The notes under the pieces are model-generated. The model was not told the DNA's origin and did not search any database. It saw only the letters and a program-made list of their open reading frames with translations. A stretch of 64,000 nt of DNA from an uncultured Campylobacter sp. (GTDB taxonomy: Bacteria > Campylobacterota > Campylobacteria > Campylobacterales > Campylobacteraceae): assembly GCF_937973075.1 (NCBI RefSeq), contig NZ_CALBWL010000034.1, positions 32,511 through 96,510 on the forward strand. Reading direction: 5' to 3'. Made by a program: the position numbers and the translations under genes. This document shows positions 35,804-44,882 of the stretch, one piece after another; positions within the stretch are counted from its first letter, which is position 1, and every line of letters begins with the position of its first letter.

Positions 35804-36931
35804 ATGGAAGTGCCTCAAGCGGCGTATAGCAGAGATAAAATCATCATTCGCACCGGTGCGATCGGTATCATTTCAAATGTAATTTTAGCGGCATTTAAGG
35901 GTGTCGTGGGACTGATCTCAGGCTCGATCGCGATCGTGCTAGATGCCGTAAACAACCTAAGCGACGCGCTTTCGTCCGTCATTACGATCGTGGGCGTGCA
36001 TCTTGCTAGCAAGCAACCCGATCGCGCGCATCCCTTCGGGCACGGCAGGATCGAGTATCTAAGCGCGATCGTAATCGCCGTCATCATCCTCTACACCGGC
36101 GGCGTCTCGCTCGTCGAATCGATCAAAAAGATCATTCATCCGCAAGCGGCGAATTATAATGCGGTTTCGCTCGCCATCATCGCCGTAGCCGTCGCGGCGA
36201 AATTTAGCCTAGGGCTTTATACGCAAAAGACGGGTGAGCGCGTGAACTCGGACTCGCTCATCGCTAGCGGCGTGGATGCCAAATACGATGCGCTCGTATC
36301 GCTAGCCACCCTCGTAGCGGCTTTGATTTCGCTTATTTTCGGACTGAGCTTGGAGGCGTATCTGGGCGCGATAATTTCGGCTCTTCTGATCAAAACGGCG
36401 TATGAAATTCTGCGCGATACGATCAGCAAGCTTTTGGGCTCGCGCCCGAGCCTGGAGCTGACGAATGAAATTTACGACGTCGTGCGCGGCTTTGAGGGCG
36501 TCATCGGCGCATACGATCTGATGTTTCATGACTACGGACCAGATAAAATGGTAGGTTCGGTACATATCGAGGTGGCAAGCGATACGACCGCAGCGCAGAT
36601 CGACGCTCTTACGCGCCGCATTCAAAACGCCGTTTTTGCGAAATTTAATATCATCCTGGATACCGTTGGAATTTACGCGTTTAATAGAAACGATCCGCGC
36701 GCCGCCGAGATCTACGAGCATATCAAGCAGATGGCGTTTTCGCATAAGTTCGTCTCGCAGATACATGGATTTTATCTCGACGAGGAAAAGCGCTCGATCA
36801 GCTTCGACGTTATCGTTGATTTCGCAGCGCCCGATATGGAGGCGACGTTTCGCGCGGTTTGCAAGCAGGCGCGCGCGGCGTATCCGAACTATACGCTCAT
36901 CATCACTCGCGATAGCGATTACAGCGGTTAA
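35804..36931 (+). CDS. Cation diffusion facilitator (CDF) metal exporter
   Basis: Inner-membrane divalent metal/proton antiporter, about 375 residues. Six membrane helices; the metal site residues are in DAVNNLSDALSS (helix 2) and SGVDAKYDALVS (helix 5). HPFGHGRIEYLSA is the conserved loop. The cytoplasmic C-terminal domain (about residues 215-375) is longer than usual, with a second repeat-like stretch (YEHIKQMAFSHKF). The Asn-Asp/Asp-Asp pattern resembles manganese or iron CDFs rather than the His-Asp zinc type. AAAGGAGAG precedes the ATG. Confidence 0.88.
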   Translation: MEVPQAAYSRDKIIIRTGAIGIISNVILAAFKGVVGLISGSIAIVLDAVNNLSDALSSVITIVGVHLASKQPDRAHPFGHGRIEYLSAIVIAVIILYTGGVSLVESIKKIIHPQAANYNAVSLAIIAVAVAAKFSLGLYTQKTGERVNSDSLIASGVDAKYDALVSLATLVAALISLIFGLSLEAYLGAIISALLIKTAYEILRDTISKLLGSRPSLELTNEIYDVVRGFEGVIGAYDLMFHDYGPDKMVGSVHIEVASDTTAAQIDALTRRIQNAVFAKFNIILDTVGIYAFNRNDPRAAEIYEHIKQMAFSHKFVSQIHGFYLDEEKRSISFDVIVDFAAPDMEATFRAVCKQARAAYPNYTLIITRDSDYSG

Positions 36932-37150
36932 AATTTAAATTGCTCTAGCGGTTTAAATTTAATCGCGCTCGCCTGCGCCTCTTCGGCGAAATTTCAGAAT
37001 TTTAAGCTACAATAGGAGAAATTTCATCGCGGCATTAAGAAACGTGAAGCGGCGTAAAAGCTGCAATAAACCGTGATATGAAATTTGCGCGCAAAATTTG
37101 GCAAAAGTCCGCGCGCAAGGCAATGCAAAGAGAAATTTAAAAGGAAAAAT

Positions 37151-38743
37151 ATGGTTGAAATCAAAGATCTAACGATGCGCTTTGGCAAACAGCTACTTTT
37201 TGAAAACGTAAATTTAAGCCTCGATAAGGGCAGGCGCTACGGTCTCATCGGCGCAAACGGCGCGGGCAAATCGACGCTGCTTAAAATTTTAAGCGGGCAG
37301 ATCGAAGCAAGCAGCGGCGAAATTTTAATACAAAGCGGGCTTAAAATCGGCGTTTTGGGGCAGGATCAATTCGCCTTTGAAAGTTTCAGCGTCAAAGACG
37401 CCGTGCTTTACGGCAACAAGCGCCTTTATGACGCCGTGCGCGAAAAGACGCAGCTTTACGAGGCGGGCGAGTTTAACGACGAGATAAACGAGCGCCTAGG
37501 CGAGCTTGAGATGATCTGCGCCGAGGAGGATCCCGCTTACGAGTACGAAACGCGGATCGAGAAAATTTTAAGTTCGCTGGGGCTGAATGATTTCGATAAA
37601 AAGATGAGCGAGATCGAGACGAGCGATAAATTTAAGGTCCTTCTCGCGCAGGTGCTCTTCCCGCGCCCCGACGTGCTGTTTTTGGACGAGCCGACGAATA
37701 ACCTCGATATCGACGCCATTTCGTGGCTCGAGTTTGAGCTAAATCGCCACGCGGGCACGCTCGTAGTCATCAGCCACGACCGCCACTTTTTAAACCGCGT
37801 CTGCACGGACATCCTCGACGTGGATTTTAGGCGGGTGCGCGAATTTAGCGGCAATTATGACGACTGGTTCATAGCGTCCAATCTTACCCTCAAACAGGCG
37901 CAGTTTGAGCGCGAAAAAAAGCTCAAAGAGAAGGCTGAGCTTGAAAAATTTATCGCTCGCTTCAGCGCCAATGCAAGCAAAGCAAAGCAGGCAACGAGCC
38001 GTCAAAAACAGCTTGATAAACTCGATCTTAGCGAGCTTGCGACCTCTTCGCGCAGGGAGCCTAGCATTTTATTCAAGCCCGCGCGCGAGATCGGCAATGA
38101 AATTTTAGAGCTAAGCGGCGTAGATATGAGCTTCGGTGATATTCAGATTTTGAAAAATTTTAACCTCAAGCTCGCTCACGGCGATAAGATCGGCATCATC
38201 GGTCGAAACGGCGTAGGTAAAAGCACGCTTTGCAAGATCATAATGGGCGAGCTCGCGCCTCTTAGCGGCAAGGTTCACATGGGCGCCACGATCGAGCCTG
38301 GGTATTTCGCGCAGGATACGAATAATAAAATTTCAGGCGAGCTCAAGCTCTACGAATATTTACAAAGTCCTCAGAATAGGGATCTGGATGAAATTCGCAA
38401 ATGCCTTGGGCGCATGCTTTTTAGCGGCGCGGAGCAAGAAAAAAGCGTAGGCAGCCTAAGCGGCGGCGAGAAACACCGCGTGATGCTAAGCAAGCTAATG
38501 CTGCAACGCCCGAACCTGCTGGTGCTCGATGAGCCCAACAACCACCTTGATCTTGAGGCGATCATCGCGCTCGGCGAAGCGCTGTATAACTTCGCGGGCT
38601 GCGCGATCTGCGTGAGCCACGACCGCGAGCTCATCGACGCATTCGCAAATAGAATTTTACACCTCAAAGGAGACGGCGAAATCGTCGATTTTAGGGGCAC
38701 TTACGAGGAGTATCGCGAGAGCTTGGGAGCAAGCGATGATTGA
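37151..38743 (+). CDS. ABC-F ATPase (YbiT-like), ribosome-associated
   Basis: Soluble twin-ATPase of about 530 residues without membrane segments; ABC-F proteins act on the ribosome E site. Domain 1: GANGAGKSTLLKIL and LDEPTNNLD, with a degenerate signature region (ETSDKFKVLL) as in YbiT. Then comes the basic linker helix pair (FEREKKLKEKAELEKFIARF); domain 2 has GRNGVGKSTLCKI, SLSGGEKHRVM and LDEPNNHLD. Start is the ATG with AAGGA upstream; a longer frame from 37085 is unsupported. Overlaps thiS by eight bases. Confidence 0.92.
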   Translation: MVEIKDLTMRFGKQLLFENVNLSLDKGRRYGLIGANGAGKSTLLKILSGQIEASSGEILIQSGLKIGVLGQDQFAFESFSVKDAVLYGNKRLYDAVREKTQLYEAGEFNDEINERLGELEMICAEEDPAYEYETRIEKILSSLGLNDFDKKMSEIETSDKFKVLLAQVLFPRPDVLFLDEPTNNLDIDAISWLEFELNRHAGTLVVISHDRHFLNRVCTDILDVDFRRVREFSGNYDDWFIASNLTLKQAQFEREKKLKEKAELEKFIARFSANASKAKQATSRQKQLDKLDLSELATSSRREPSILFKPAREIGNEILELSGVDMSFGDIQILKNFNLKLAHGDKIGIIGRNGVGKSTLCKIIMGELAPLSGKVHMGATIEPGYFAQDTNNKISGELKLYEYLQSPQNRDLDEIRKCLGRMLFSGAEQEKSVGSLSGGEKHRVMLSKLMLQRPNLLVLDEPNNHLDLEAIIALGEALYNFAGCAICVSHDRELIDAFANRILHLKGDGEIVDFRGTYEEYRESLGASDD

Positions 38744-38939
38744 GATCTGCGTAAACGGCGAGCCGCTGCAGCTAGCGCAGGATATGAGCGTGAGCGAGTT
38801 TTTGCGCCTGCGCGGACACGATCTGCGCTTCGTGGCGCTCGAGTGCGACGGCGAAATTTTAAAAAAAGAGGCGTGGGAGCACACGCAGATCTCAAGCGGC
38901 AAAAAATATGAAATCGTCGAGTTCGTAGGCGGCGGCTGA
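38736..38939 (+). CDS. thiS: Thiamine sulfur carrier ThiS
   Basis: 67-residue ubiquitin-like protein ending in Gly-Gly (EIVEFVGGG), the site of adenylation and thiocarboxylate formation for thiazole synthesis. MIEICVNGEPLQLAQDMSVSEFL is the typical first strand-helix. Its start overlaps the ABC-F stop. The rest of the thiazole genes follow on the same strand but with long gaps. An extra third Gly at the C-terminus (GGG) is unusual, since the family normally ends exactly at GG. Confidence 0.9.
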   Translation: MIEICVNGEPLQLAQDMSVSEFLRLRGHDLRFVALECDGEILKKEAWEHTQISSGKKYEIVEFVGGG

Positions 38940-39911
38940 GATCGGAGCTTTGAATTATTTTAAAAATTACGCAGCCGAGGTTTAAATCCGCGCGGAGGTC
39001 GCTAACTTTTAATCGGCTTAGCGACATAGCGACCCGGGCTTAAAATTTGTATGCGCGTCGTTAAAATTTTAAGCGGTACGGTGGCACGGAGACATAGCGC
39101 GTTTGGGTTTTTAAATTTATGAGGAAGCCGCGGTAGCCTGGCGCCTGCGGTGAGCTTTTAAATTTTGTAAGCTAACTAATCCGCGGCGGCGAAACGCAGG
39201 AGTTTTAAAATTCGCTCCGCGGCGATATAGTTTAAATTTTTATTGCTGCGGCGAAACGTTAATTTGCGTCGCCAGCTGCCGCGGCAGATGTGGGCTTTAA
39301 AACTGCATCGGCGCCGTAGGTTTGAGCACGGGAATTAAAATTTACGCCGAAGTTGCGGGATTTGGGCGCGGGGTTTAAAATTTATCCCGAGATCTCTGCC
39401 GCCATGCACATTGCGATGCATGCTACTGCGTGCCGCTTTTTCGTCGGGCGGGCTTGAAATTTTAAATTTAGCCGCAGCGCGGTTTATTCAGGCGTTTAGC
39501 GGCTTTTAAGTTTGGCGGATCGCTCTAGATTTTGCGACTTTAAATTTAACCGACAAGCGGGAGTTAATGCGCTAAAATTTAACGGATTTAGCTTGCGCTG
39601 CGCGTTCTGTACGGAGCCACTAAGACGCGCCGCCGTATTGGCCGAATGCAATGCGCGAGGCTAAACATGACGCGTAAAAGCAGGATGAAATTTGCGGATT
39701 AAAATCGCGTGCGATGCGCTCGGTACGCCTAGTTTGCGTCGTAGCTCGTGCGAGCGTTTGCGCGGTGCGTCGTAGCTGCGTAGATCTCTACCGCGACTGT
39801 GCCGCAATACCGTTAAATGCGCGCTATGTTCGCGCAGATATGAGGCGCCGCGTGTAAGTTTGAATTTGCGCGATAAATTTAAACGGCAAAAAGATAAAAT
39901 TTAGGATCAAA
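38940..39911. repeat. 970-base non-coding gap between thiS and thiF
   Basis: No protein-like frame in either strand and no RNA gene found. AAATTT/AAATTC blocks are frequent but mixed with long GC-rich tracts (for example around 39600-39830, rich in TGCG and CGCG). In other campylobacters thiS and thiF are close together, so this appears to be inserted or expanded DNA inside an operon. Confidence 0.6.
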
Positions 39912-40706
39912 ATGCAGATAAAATTAAACGGCAAAGCTTACGAAACGGGCGCGAGCGATCTTGAGGGGCTTAAGCGCGAAGTTGAATTTAGCAGTGATAT
40001 CGTCGTGATAAACGGCTATGCGAGCACGCAAAACTGCGAGATAAAGGCGGGCGATGAGCTCTTTTTGCTCGCGCGCGGCGCGGAGCTATCACCGCAGGAG
40101 CTTCGCGAGCTGATGTTTGCTCGCAACGCTCCCGCCGTAAACGCCGCGCTGCAAGGCTCGCGCGTGGCGATCTGCGGGCTCGGCGGGCTCGGCTCCAACG
40201 TCGCGATCCTGCTTGCGCGTGCTGGCGTAGGCGAGCTCTTTTTGATCGACTTCGACGTCGTCGAGCCGACTAACCTGAACCGCCAGCAGTACGAGATAAG
40301 CGATCTTTACAAGCCCAAAACGGCCGCTATGCGCGAAAAAATCGCGCGCATAAACCCGTTCGTGCGCGTGCGAACCTTAAACGAGCGACTTACCGCGCAA
40401 AACGTAGCCGAAATTTTAAAAAACGAGCGTATAATTTGCGAGTGCTTCGACGACGCGGCGGCGAAAGCGATGATTTTTGGCGCATTCGGCGGCACGGATC
40501 GCTTTTTGATCTGTGCTAGCGGCATGGCAGGCAGCGGCGATGCCAACGATATTCGCACGACGCGGCTCGGCAAAAACGTCTTCGTCTGCGGCGACCGCAA
40601 AAGCGCCGCGGCTCAGGGCGTGGGGCTGCTCGCGCCGCGCGTGGCGATCTGCGCCGCTCATCAGGCAAACGTCGCGCTTAGGCTGATTTTGGGCGAAGAG
40701 GGCTAA
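39912..40706 (+). CDS. thiF: ThiF adenylyltransferase with an N-terminal ThiS-like domain
   Basis: About 264 residues. Residues ~1-60 (MQIKLNGKAYETGASDLEGL to DELFLLARG) look like ThiS without a terminal GlyGly. From ~80 the E1-like fold begins: VAICGLGGLGSNVAILLARAG, FDVVEPTNLNRQQY and CECFDDAAAK. ThiF adenylates the ThiS C-terminus for sulfur transfer. The usual zinc Cys pairs of E1 enzymes are not evident. AGGATC before the ATG. A ThiS-like leader on ThiF is known in campylobacters; whether it is structural or a decoy is not known to me. Confidence 0.88.
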   Translation: MQIKLNGKAYETGASDLEGLKREVEFSSDIVVINGYASTQNCEIKAGDELFLLARGAELSPQELRELMFARNAPAVNAALQGSRVAICGLGGLGSNVAILLARAGVGELFLIDFDVVEPTNLNRQQYEISDLYKPKTAAMREKIARINPFVRVRTLNERLTAQNVAEILKNERIICECFDDAAAKAMIFGAFGGTDRFLICASGMAGSGDANDIRTTRLGKNVFVCGDRKSAAAQGVGLLAPRVAICAAHQANVALRLILGEEG

Positions 40707-41241
40707 GCCTGGTCGCTCATGGCGCGTCCGCATTTCTAAATTTACGCGCCTTTGTACATTGCCGCTAAATTTAAGCCTCGCGCGATTGTTTTGAGAAGCA
40801 GAGGGCGTTTCGGCGTGTATACAGCGCGCGTTTTTAAGACGGCGTGAAATTTGCTGCGCGCCGCGTAAAATTAGCCGCGATATGCAAATTTAAACGACGA
40901 AATTTAAACCATTTGCCGTGCGCAGCTCGCAGATAAGTAAAATTTTAAAATTTATTCGGCGCGAGTAAGCTACTTTTGAATGTAGGATTTAAAATTTCGT
41001 GCAGCAAAGCGAGCTGCAGCCTGCGCGTTAAATTTTAAAATTTTTGTGTCGTGGCTAAAATTTGACGAGAAATTTTAAAGCTTCGATGCAGCGTCGTGCG
41101 GCGCGTTAAAATAGCGACAGAAGCAGGGTGCACATATCTGTGCTGCAATTTCGCGCTGTGTATAATGCACCAGTGCGCGAGTGCTGATATTGCGCCATCT
41201 GCGCCGTATGTGAAAACGAAATTTAAACTAAAGAGGATAGA
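40707..41241. repeat. 535-base non-coding gap between thiF and thiG
   Basis: No gene recognised. Many AAATTT/AAATTC hexamers, often preceded by TTTTAA, in the same style as other gaps. The right end carries the AGAGGA ribosome site of thiG. Confidence 0.55.
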
Positions 41242-42003
41242 ATGGACGATAAACTGATTTTAGGCGGCAGGGAGTTTAGCTCGCGCCTGATAATGGGCTC
41301 TGGCAAGTTCGATCACGCGATGATCGACGCCTGCGTGCGGCACGCGGGCTGCGAGATCGTCACGCTTGCGCTGCGCCGCGTGAACGAAAGCAAGAGCCGC
41401 AATATCTTGGATTTCATCCCCCGCGGCGTCACGCTGCTACCGAATACCAGCGGCGCGCGAAACGCCGAGGAAGCGCTGCGGATCGCACGGCTCGCGCGCG
41501 AGCTGGGCTGCGGCGACTTTGTAAAGATCGAGATCATAGGCGATAGCAAATACCTTCTGCCCGACAACGCCGAGACGATCAAGGCCTGCGAGGCCCTAGC
41601 GCGCGAGGGTTTCGTGCCGCTTGCCTACATGCACGCCGATCTGTGCGTCGCGCGCGATCTGGTAAGCGCAGGGGCCGCCGCCGTGATGCCTCTGGCCGCG
41701 CCGATCGGCTCCAACCGCGGGCTGATGATGCGGGGAATGATCGAAATTTTGCTGGGCGAAATCGACGTGCCTATCATCGTAGATGCGGGGCTCGGCGCAC
41801 CTAGCGAGGCCTGCGAGGCGATGCAGATGGGCTGCGCTGCGGTGATGGTAAATACGGCGATCGCCACGAGCGGGGATCTAGCGCTGATGGCGCGGGCATT
41901 TGCGCTCGGCGTGCAGGCGGGGCGCGATGCCTATCTGGCGGGGCTCGGCGCCGTTTGCGAAACGGCCCGCGCAAGCTCGCCGCTAACGGGATTTTTAAGG
42001 TAG
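41242..42003 (+). CDS. thiG: Thiazole synthase ThiG
   Basis: TIM-barrel enzyme forming the thiazole of thiamine from DXP, ThiS thiocarboxylate and the ThiH product. About 253 residues. LILGGREFSSRLIMGSGKF at the N-terminus, VTLALRRVN with the Schiff-base Lys replaced at this turn by Arg context, LLPNTSGARNAEEALRIARLA, PIGSNRGL, and VDAGLGAPSEACEAMQMGC near the end are all family motifs. AGAGGA precedes the ATG. Confidence 0.93.
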   Translation: MDDKLILGGREFSSRLIMGSGKFDHAMIDACVRHAGCEIVTLALRRVNESKSRNILDFIPRGVTLLPNTSGARNAEEALRIARLARELGCGDFVKIEIIGDSKYLLPDNAETIKACEALAREGFVPLAYMHADLCVARDLVSAGAAAVMPLAAPIGSNRGLMMRGMIEILLGEIDVPIIVDAGLGAPSEACEAMQMGCAAVMVNTAIATSGDLALMARAFALGVQAGRDAYLAGLGAVCETARASSPLTGFLR

Positions 42004-42299
42004 CGGTTAAAATTTTAAACGCACTTGGTTATGCGAGCTGTGTTTTTGCGCGGAATTTGCATTTCTTGAGCTATAGATACATATCGTGCAAGGGTTTTGC
42101 GCCATGTGAGTTAAATCCTGACGCGCTTTGTTAAGCCTCGCCAAACGACCTAAATTCCGCACTTCGCTAGGCATCTTAAAGCGTAGTGGCGAAAAGTATA
42201 ATTTGGCAGCGGTACAATGCGCGGCAAGCTCGGCGATGAAATTTTAAAATTTCATCGCACCAAGTAGCCCGATCGAAAGAAGTCTTATTAATCAGTGGG

Positions 42300-42917
42300 C
42301 TATTTTAGTATGTCGTATTTGTCGCAGTATTTTCGTAAATAGTCTTTTTCATAGTCTAATAGCACCGGGTCCTTTTTGCCCATTTCGCAGGCTTTTTGAT
42401 AGTATTGCGCCGCTCTTGCTCTGTCGCCACCTGCTTCAAGAACCGAAGCGAAATTCCCGCAAGCTATCCAAACTCCTGCATCGCAAGCTCTTCTGTAATA
42501 TCCCATAGCCCGCGTTATATCCATTTTTACCCCTTTGCCGTTTGCATACATAATGCCTAAATTGCTGCAGCTGCCCGCATCCCCGTCGTCGCAAGCCTTA
42601 TTAAATAGCTCGACAGCCTTTTTATAATCTTTTTTTACCCCTTTGCCGTCGAAGTACATTACTCCCAAATCCGAGCAAGCCTCATAAACATTTCCATCGC
42701 AAGCTTTTTTGTAAAAATAGAGCGTCTTTTTATAGTCCCTATCGGATGCGTTTCTGCCAAATTCAGTCGGATCTTTATAAAGAGCACCAGCGTAACTGCA
42801 AGCCTCAAAATCACCTGCTTCGCAATTTTGCTCAAATTGTTTAACTTGCTCTTTGCTAAAATTTATGCCAAAAGCCAAAGATCCCAACAGAGCTAAACCC
42901 AAGATGATTTTTTTCAT
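42300..42917 (-). CDS. Exported Sel1-like repeat protein
   Basis: About 205 residues with a signal peptide (MKKIILGLALLGSLAFG). Four to five Sel1 repeats of ~36 residues, each with a Cys pair spaced for a disulfide (ACDGNVYEACSDLGVMY, ACDDGDAGSCSNLGIMYANG). This is the Cys-rich Hcp (Helicobacter cysteine-rich protein) style. Likely periplasmic or secreted adaptor. AAGGAG before the ATG. Transcribed against the surrounding thi genes, splitting thiG from thiH. Confidence 0.87.
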   Translation of the reverse strand: MKKIILGLALLGSLAFGINFSKEQVKQFEQNCEAGDFEACSYAGALYKDPTEFGRNASDRDYKKTLYFYKKACDGNVYEACSDLGVMYFDGKGVKKDYKKAVELFNKACDDGDAGSCSNLGIMYANGKGVKMDITRAMGYYRRACDAGVWIACGNFASVLEAGGDRARAAQYYQKACEMGKKDPVLLDYEKDYLRKYCDKYDILK

Positions 42918-43138
42918 TACTTCTCCTTAAAATTTTGCAAAAGTATATTCTTTCATCTTTTAATAATCACTAAAATTTAAAATGCGAACGGGGGGCACTC
43001 CTCGTTTTGCAATTTTTTACCTAAATCCTGCTAAAATGCGCTTCTAAACCAAACGAAAGGAAACTTTGCGCCACATAAATTTGCACGCAAATGTGTCGCG
43101 TAGAATTTAAATGAAAATTTAAAAGGAAAATTTTAAAG

Positions 43139-44272
43139 ATGATGGGAACCGGCTATCTAGCGGGCATGGAGGATATTGGAAGCGAGATGATGGAGCGTAC
43201 GCTTGCTCTGCGCGAGGGCTTTTGTGAGGAGGCGAGCGAGGCTGACGTGCAAAGGGCGATCGGCGCGAAAAACAGAGGTCTGCGCGATTTTGCCGCTCTA
43301 CTAAGCGTGCGCGCGGGCGAGCATTTGGAGCAGATCGCGCAAGCCGCAGCGCGCGAAAAAGCGGCGCATTTCGGCAGCAACATCGCCGTTTTCACGCCGA
43401 TTTACATCTCAAACTACTGCGACAATCTCTGCGTTTACTGCGGCTTTAACTGCAAAAACAAAATCGCGCGCGCAAGGCTCGATGAGACGCAGCTAAAGGC
43501 GGAGTTTGAGGCGATCGCGGCGAGCGGACTAGAAGAAATTTTGATCCTCACGGGCGAGAGCGAGAAAAACAGCCCCGTGCGCTACATCGGGCGCGCCTGC
43601 GAGCTCGCGCGGCAGTATTTTAAGGTAATCGGCGTCGAAATTTATCCGCTAAACTCCGCCGATTACGCCTATTTGCATGCTTGCGGCGTCGATTTCGTCA
43701 CCGTTTTTCAAGAAACCTACGACCCCGCGCGCTACGCGCAGCTGCATCTTGCGGGCAACAAGCGCGTTTTTGCGTATCGCTTCGCAGCTCAAGAGCGCGC
43801 GATTAGAGGCGGTATGCGCGGCGTGGGCTTTGCGGCGCTTTTGGGGCTCGGAGACTTCCGCCGCGATGCCTTTGCTACGGGCGTGCACGCGTGGCTGCTT
43901 CAGCGCAAGTACCCGTGCGCCGAGATTGCCTTTTCGGTGCCGCGCCTGCGCCCGATCATCAATAACGATAAAATAAACCCGAAGGGCGTCGGCGAGCGCG
44001 AGCTGCTGCAGGTCATGTGCGCGTATCGGCTGCTGCTACCAAGTGCGCAGATCACGATCTCCACGCGCGAGAGGGCGGGCTTCCGCGACAATGCGATTAG
44101 GATCGCGGCGAGCAAAATTTCAGCGGGCGTAAGCGTGGGTATAGGCGGACACAGCGAGCAGAGGGGCGACGAGCAGTTCGAGATCAGCGACGCGCGCAGC
44201 GTAAGCGAGGTCTGCGAGGCGATCAGCGGCTGCGGGCTGCAGCCACTGATGAGCGAGTATATCTATGTGTGA
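43139..44272 (+). CDS. thiH: 2-iminoacetate synthase ThiH (radical SAM)
   Basis: Cleaves tyrosine to dehydroglycine for ThiG. About 377 residues. Radical SAM motif CDNLCVYCGF near residue 97, LTGESEKNSPV, GVEIYPLNSADYA, SVPRLRPI. Two ATGs are adjacent at the start; GGA is about 12 bases upstream. The stop overlaps a linker ORF described next. Together with ThiS, ThiF and ThiG it completes the anaerobic thiazole pathway. Confidence 0.92.
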   Translation: MMGTGYLAGMEDIGSEMMERTLALREGFCEEASEADVQRAIGAKNRGLRDFAALLSVRAGEHLEQIAQAAAREKAAHFGSNIAVFTPIYISNYCDNLCVYCGFNCKNKIARARLDETQLKAEFEAIAASGLEEILILTGESEKNSPVRYIGRACELARQYFKVIGVEIYPLNSADYAYLHACGVDFVTVFQETYDPARYAQLHLAGNKRVFAYRFAAQERAIRGGMRGVGFAALLGLGDFRRDAFATGVHAWLLQRKYPCAEIAFSVPRLRPIINNDKINPKGVGERELLQVMCAYRLLLPSAQITISTRERAGFRDNAIRIAASKISAGVSVGIGGHSEQRGDEQFEISDARSVSEVCEAISGCGLQPLMSEYIYV

Positions 44273-44882
44273 GGCGCGAAATTCTGCCGCGTGCGTGGAT
44301 GAAATTTACGGCGTTAGACGCGAGATTTGCAGCGCCGGGCTCGAGGGCGGATTTAGTGCTGCCCAGCGCAGAAGTAAAATTTTTAGCGTAAAATACGACG
44401 CCGAATTTTACGTTGCCGTACACGGCGATAAAATTTATGGCGTTATGACGGATTATAAAATTTTCGACATCGTGTCATCAGCGGGCGCGGGAAATTTTGA
44501 GTTACAAAATTCGTGCGTAAATTTAAGGCCTAGGAACACATACGCGGATTTAAAATTTAAGGGCAGTGCAGATTCCGAGCCCGCGGGCGGCATAAATTTT
44601 AAATTTAAAAACGGCACGAGCTTCAGGTTCCTATGCGGTGGCAACGCAAGGTCGCTAAAATCGAGGAGCTGGGCGAACGCTTTGAGTTTTAGCGCTGCGG
44701 CGGAAATTTCAGACCTTATTAAGGCGGGCGAAATTTTGAAATATGGCGTGACGGCGGGGATTTCGGCGCTCGCCCTAGCAAGTAAAATTTTAATCCCTAG
44801 TATCGCAGGCAAAATTTTAAATTTGAGTGCTGCCTCGCGTACGGATGTTGAGCTTAAAGGAGCGGGCAGATGCAGGATTTAG
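44265..44882 (+). CDS. Linker ORF between thiH and thiE (doubtful protein)
   Basis: A 205-codon open frame that fills the thiH-thiE gap exactly: it starts inside the thiH stop region (ATGTGTGA) and ends 13 bases inside thiE. Its translation is Ala/Ser/Lys/Phe-rich without a recognisable fold, and the DNA has the RAATTY texture of the non-coding gaps (AAATTT, GAAATTT, AAATTC). It may be merely a gap kept open so ribosomes carry through from thiH to thiE, or a fast-evolving small protein. No ribosome site of its own. Two further ORFs of this kind exist at 56885 and 59834. Confidence 0.35.
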   Translation: MCEARNSAACVDEIYGVRREICSAGLEGGFSAAQRRSKIFSVKYDAEFYVAVHGDKIYGVMTDYKIFDIVSSAGAGNFELQNSCVNLRPRNTYADLKFKGSADSEPAGGINFKFKNGTSFRFLCGGNARSLKSRSWANALSFSAAAEISDLIKAGEILKYGVTAGISALALASKILIPSIAGKILNLSAASRTDVELKGAGRCRI

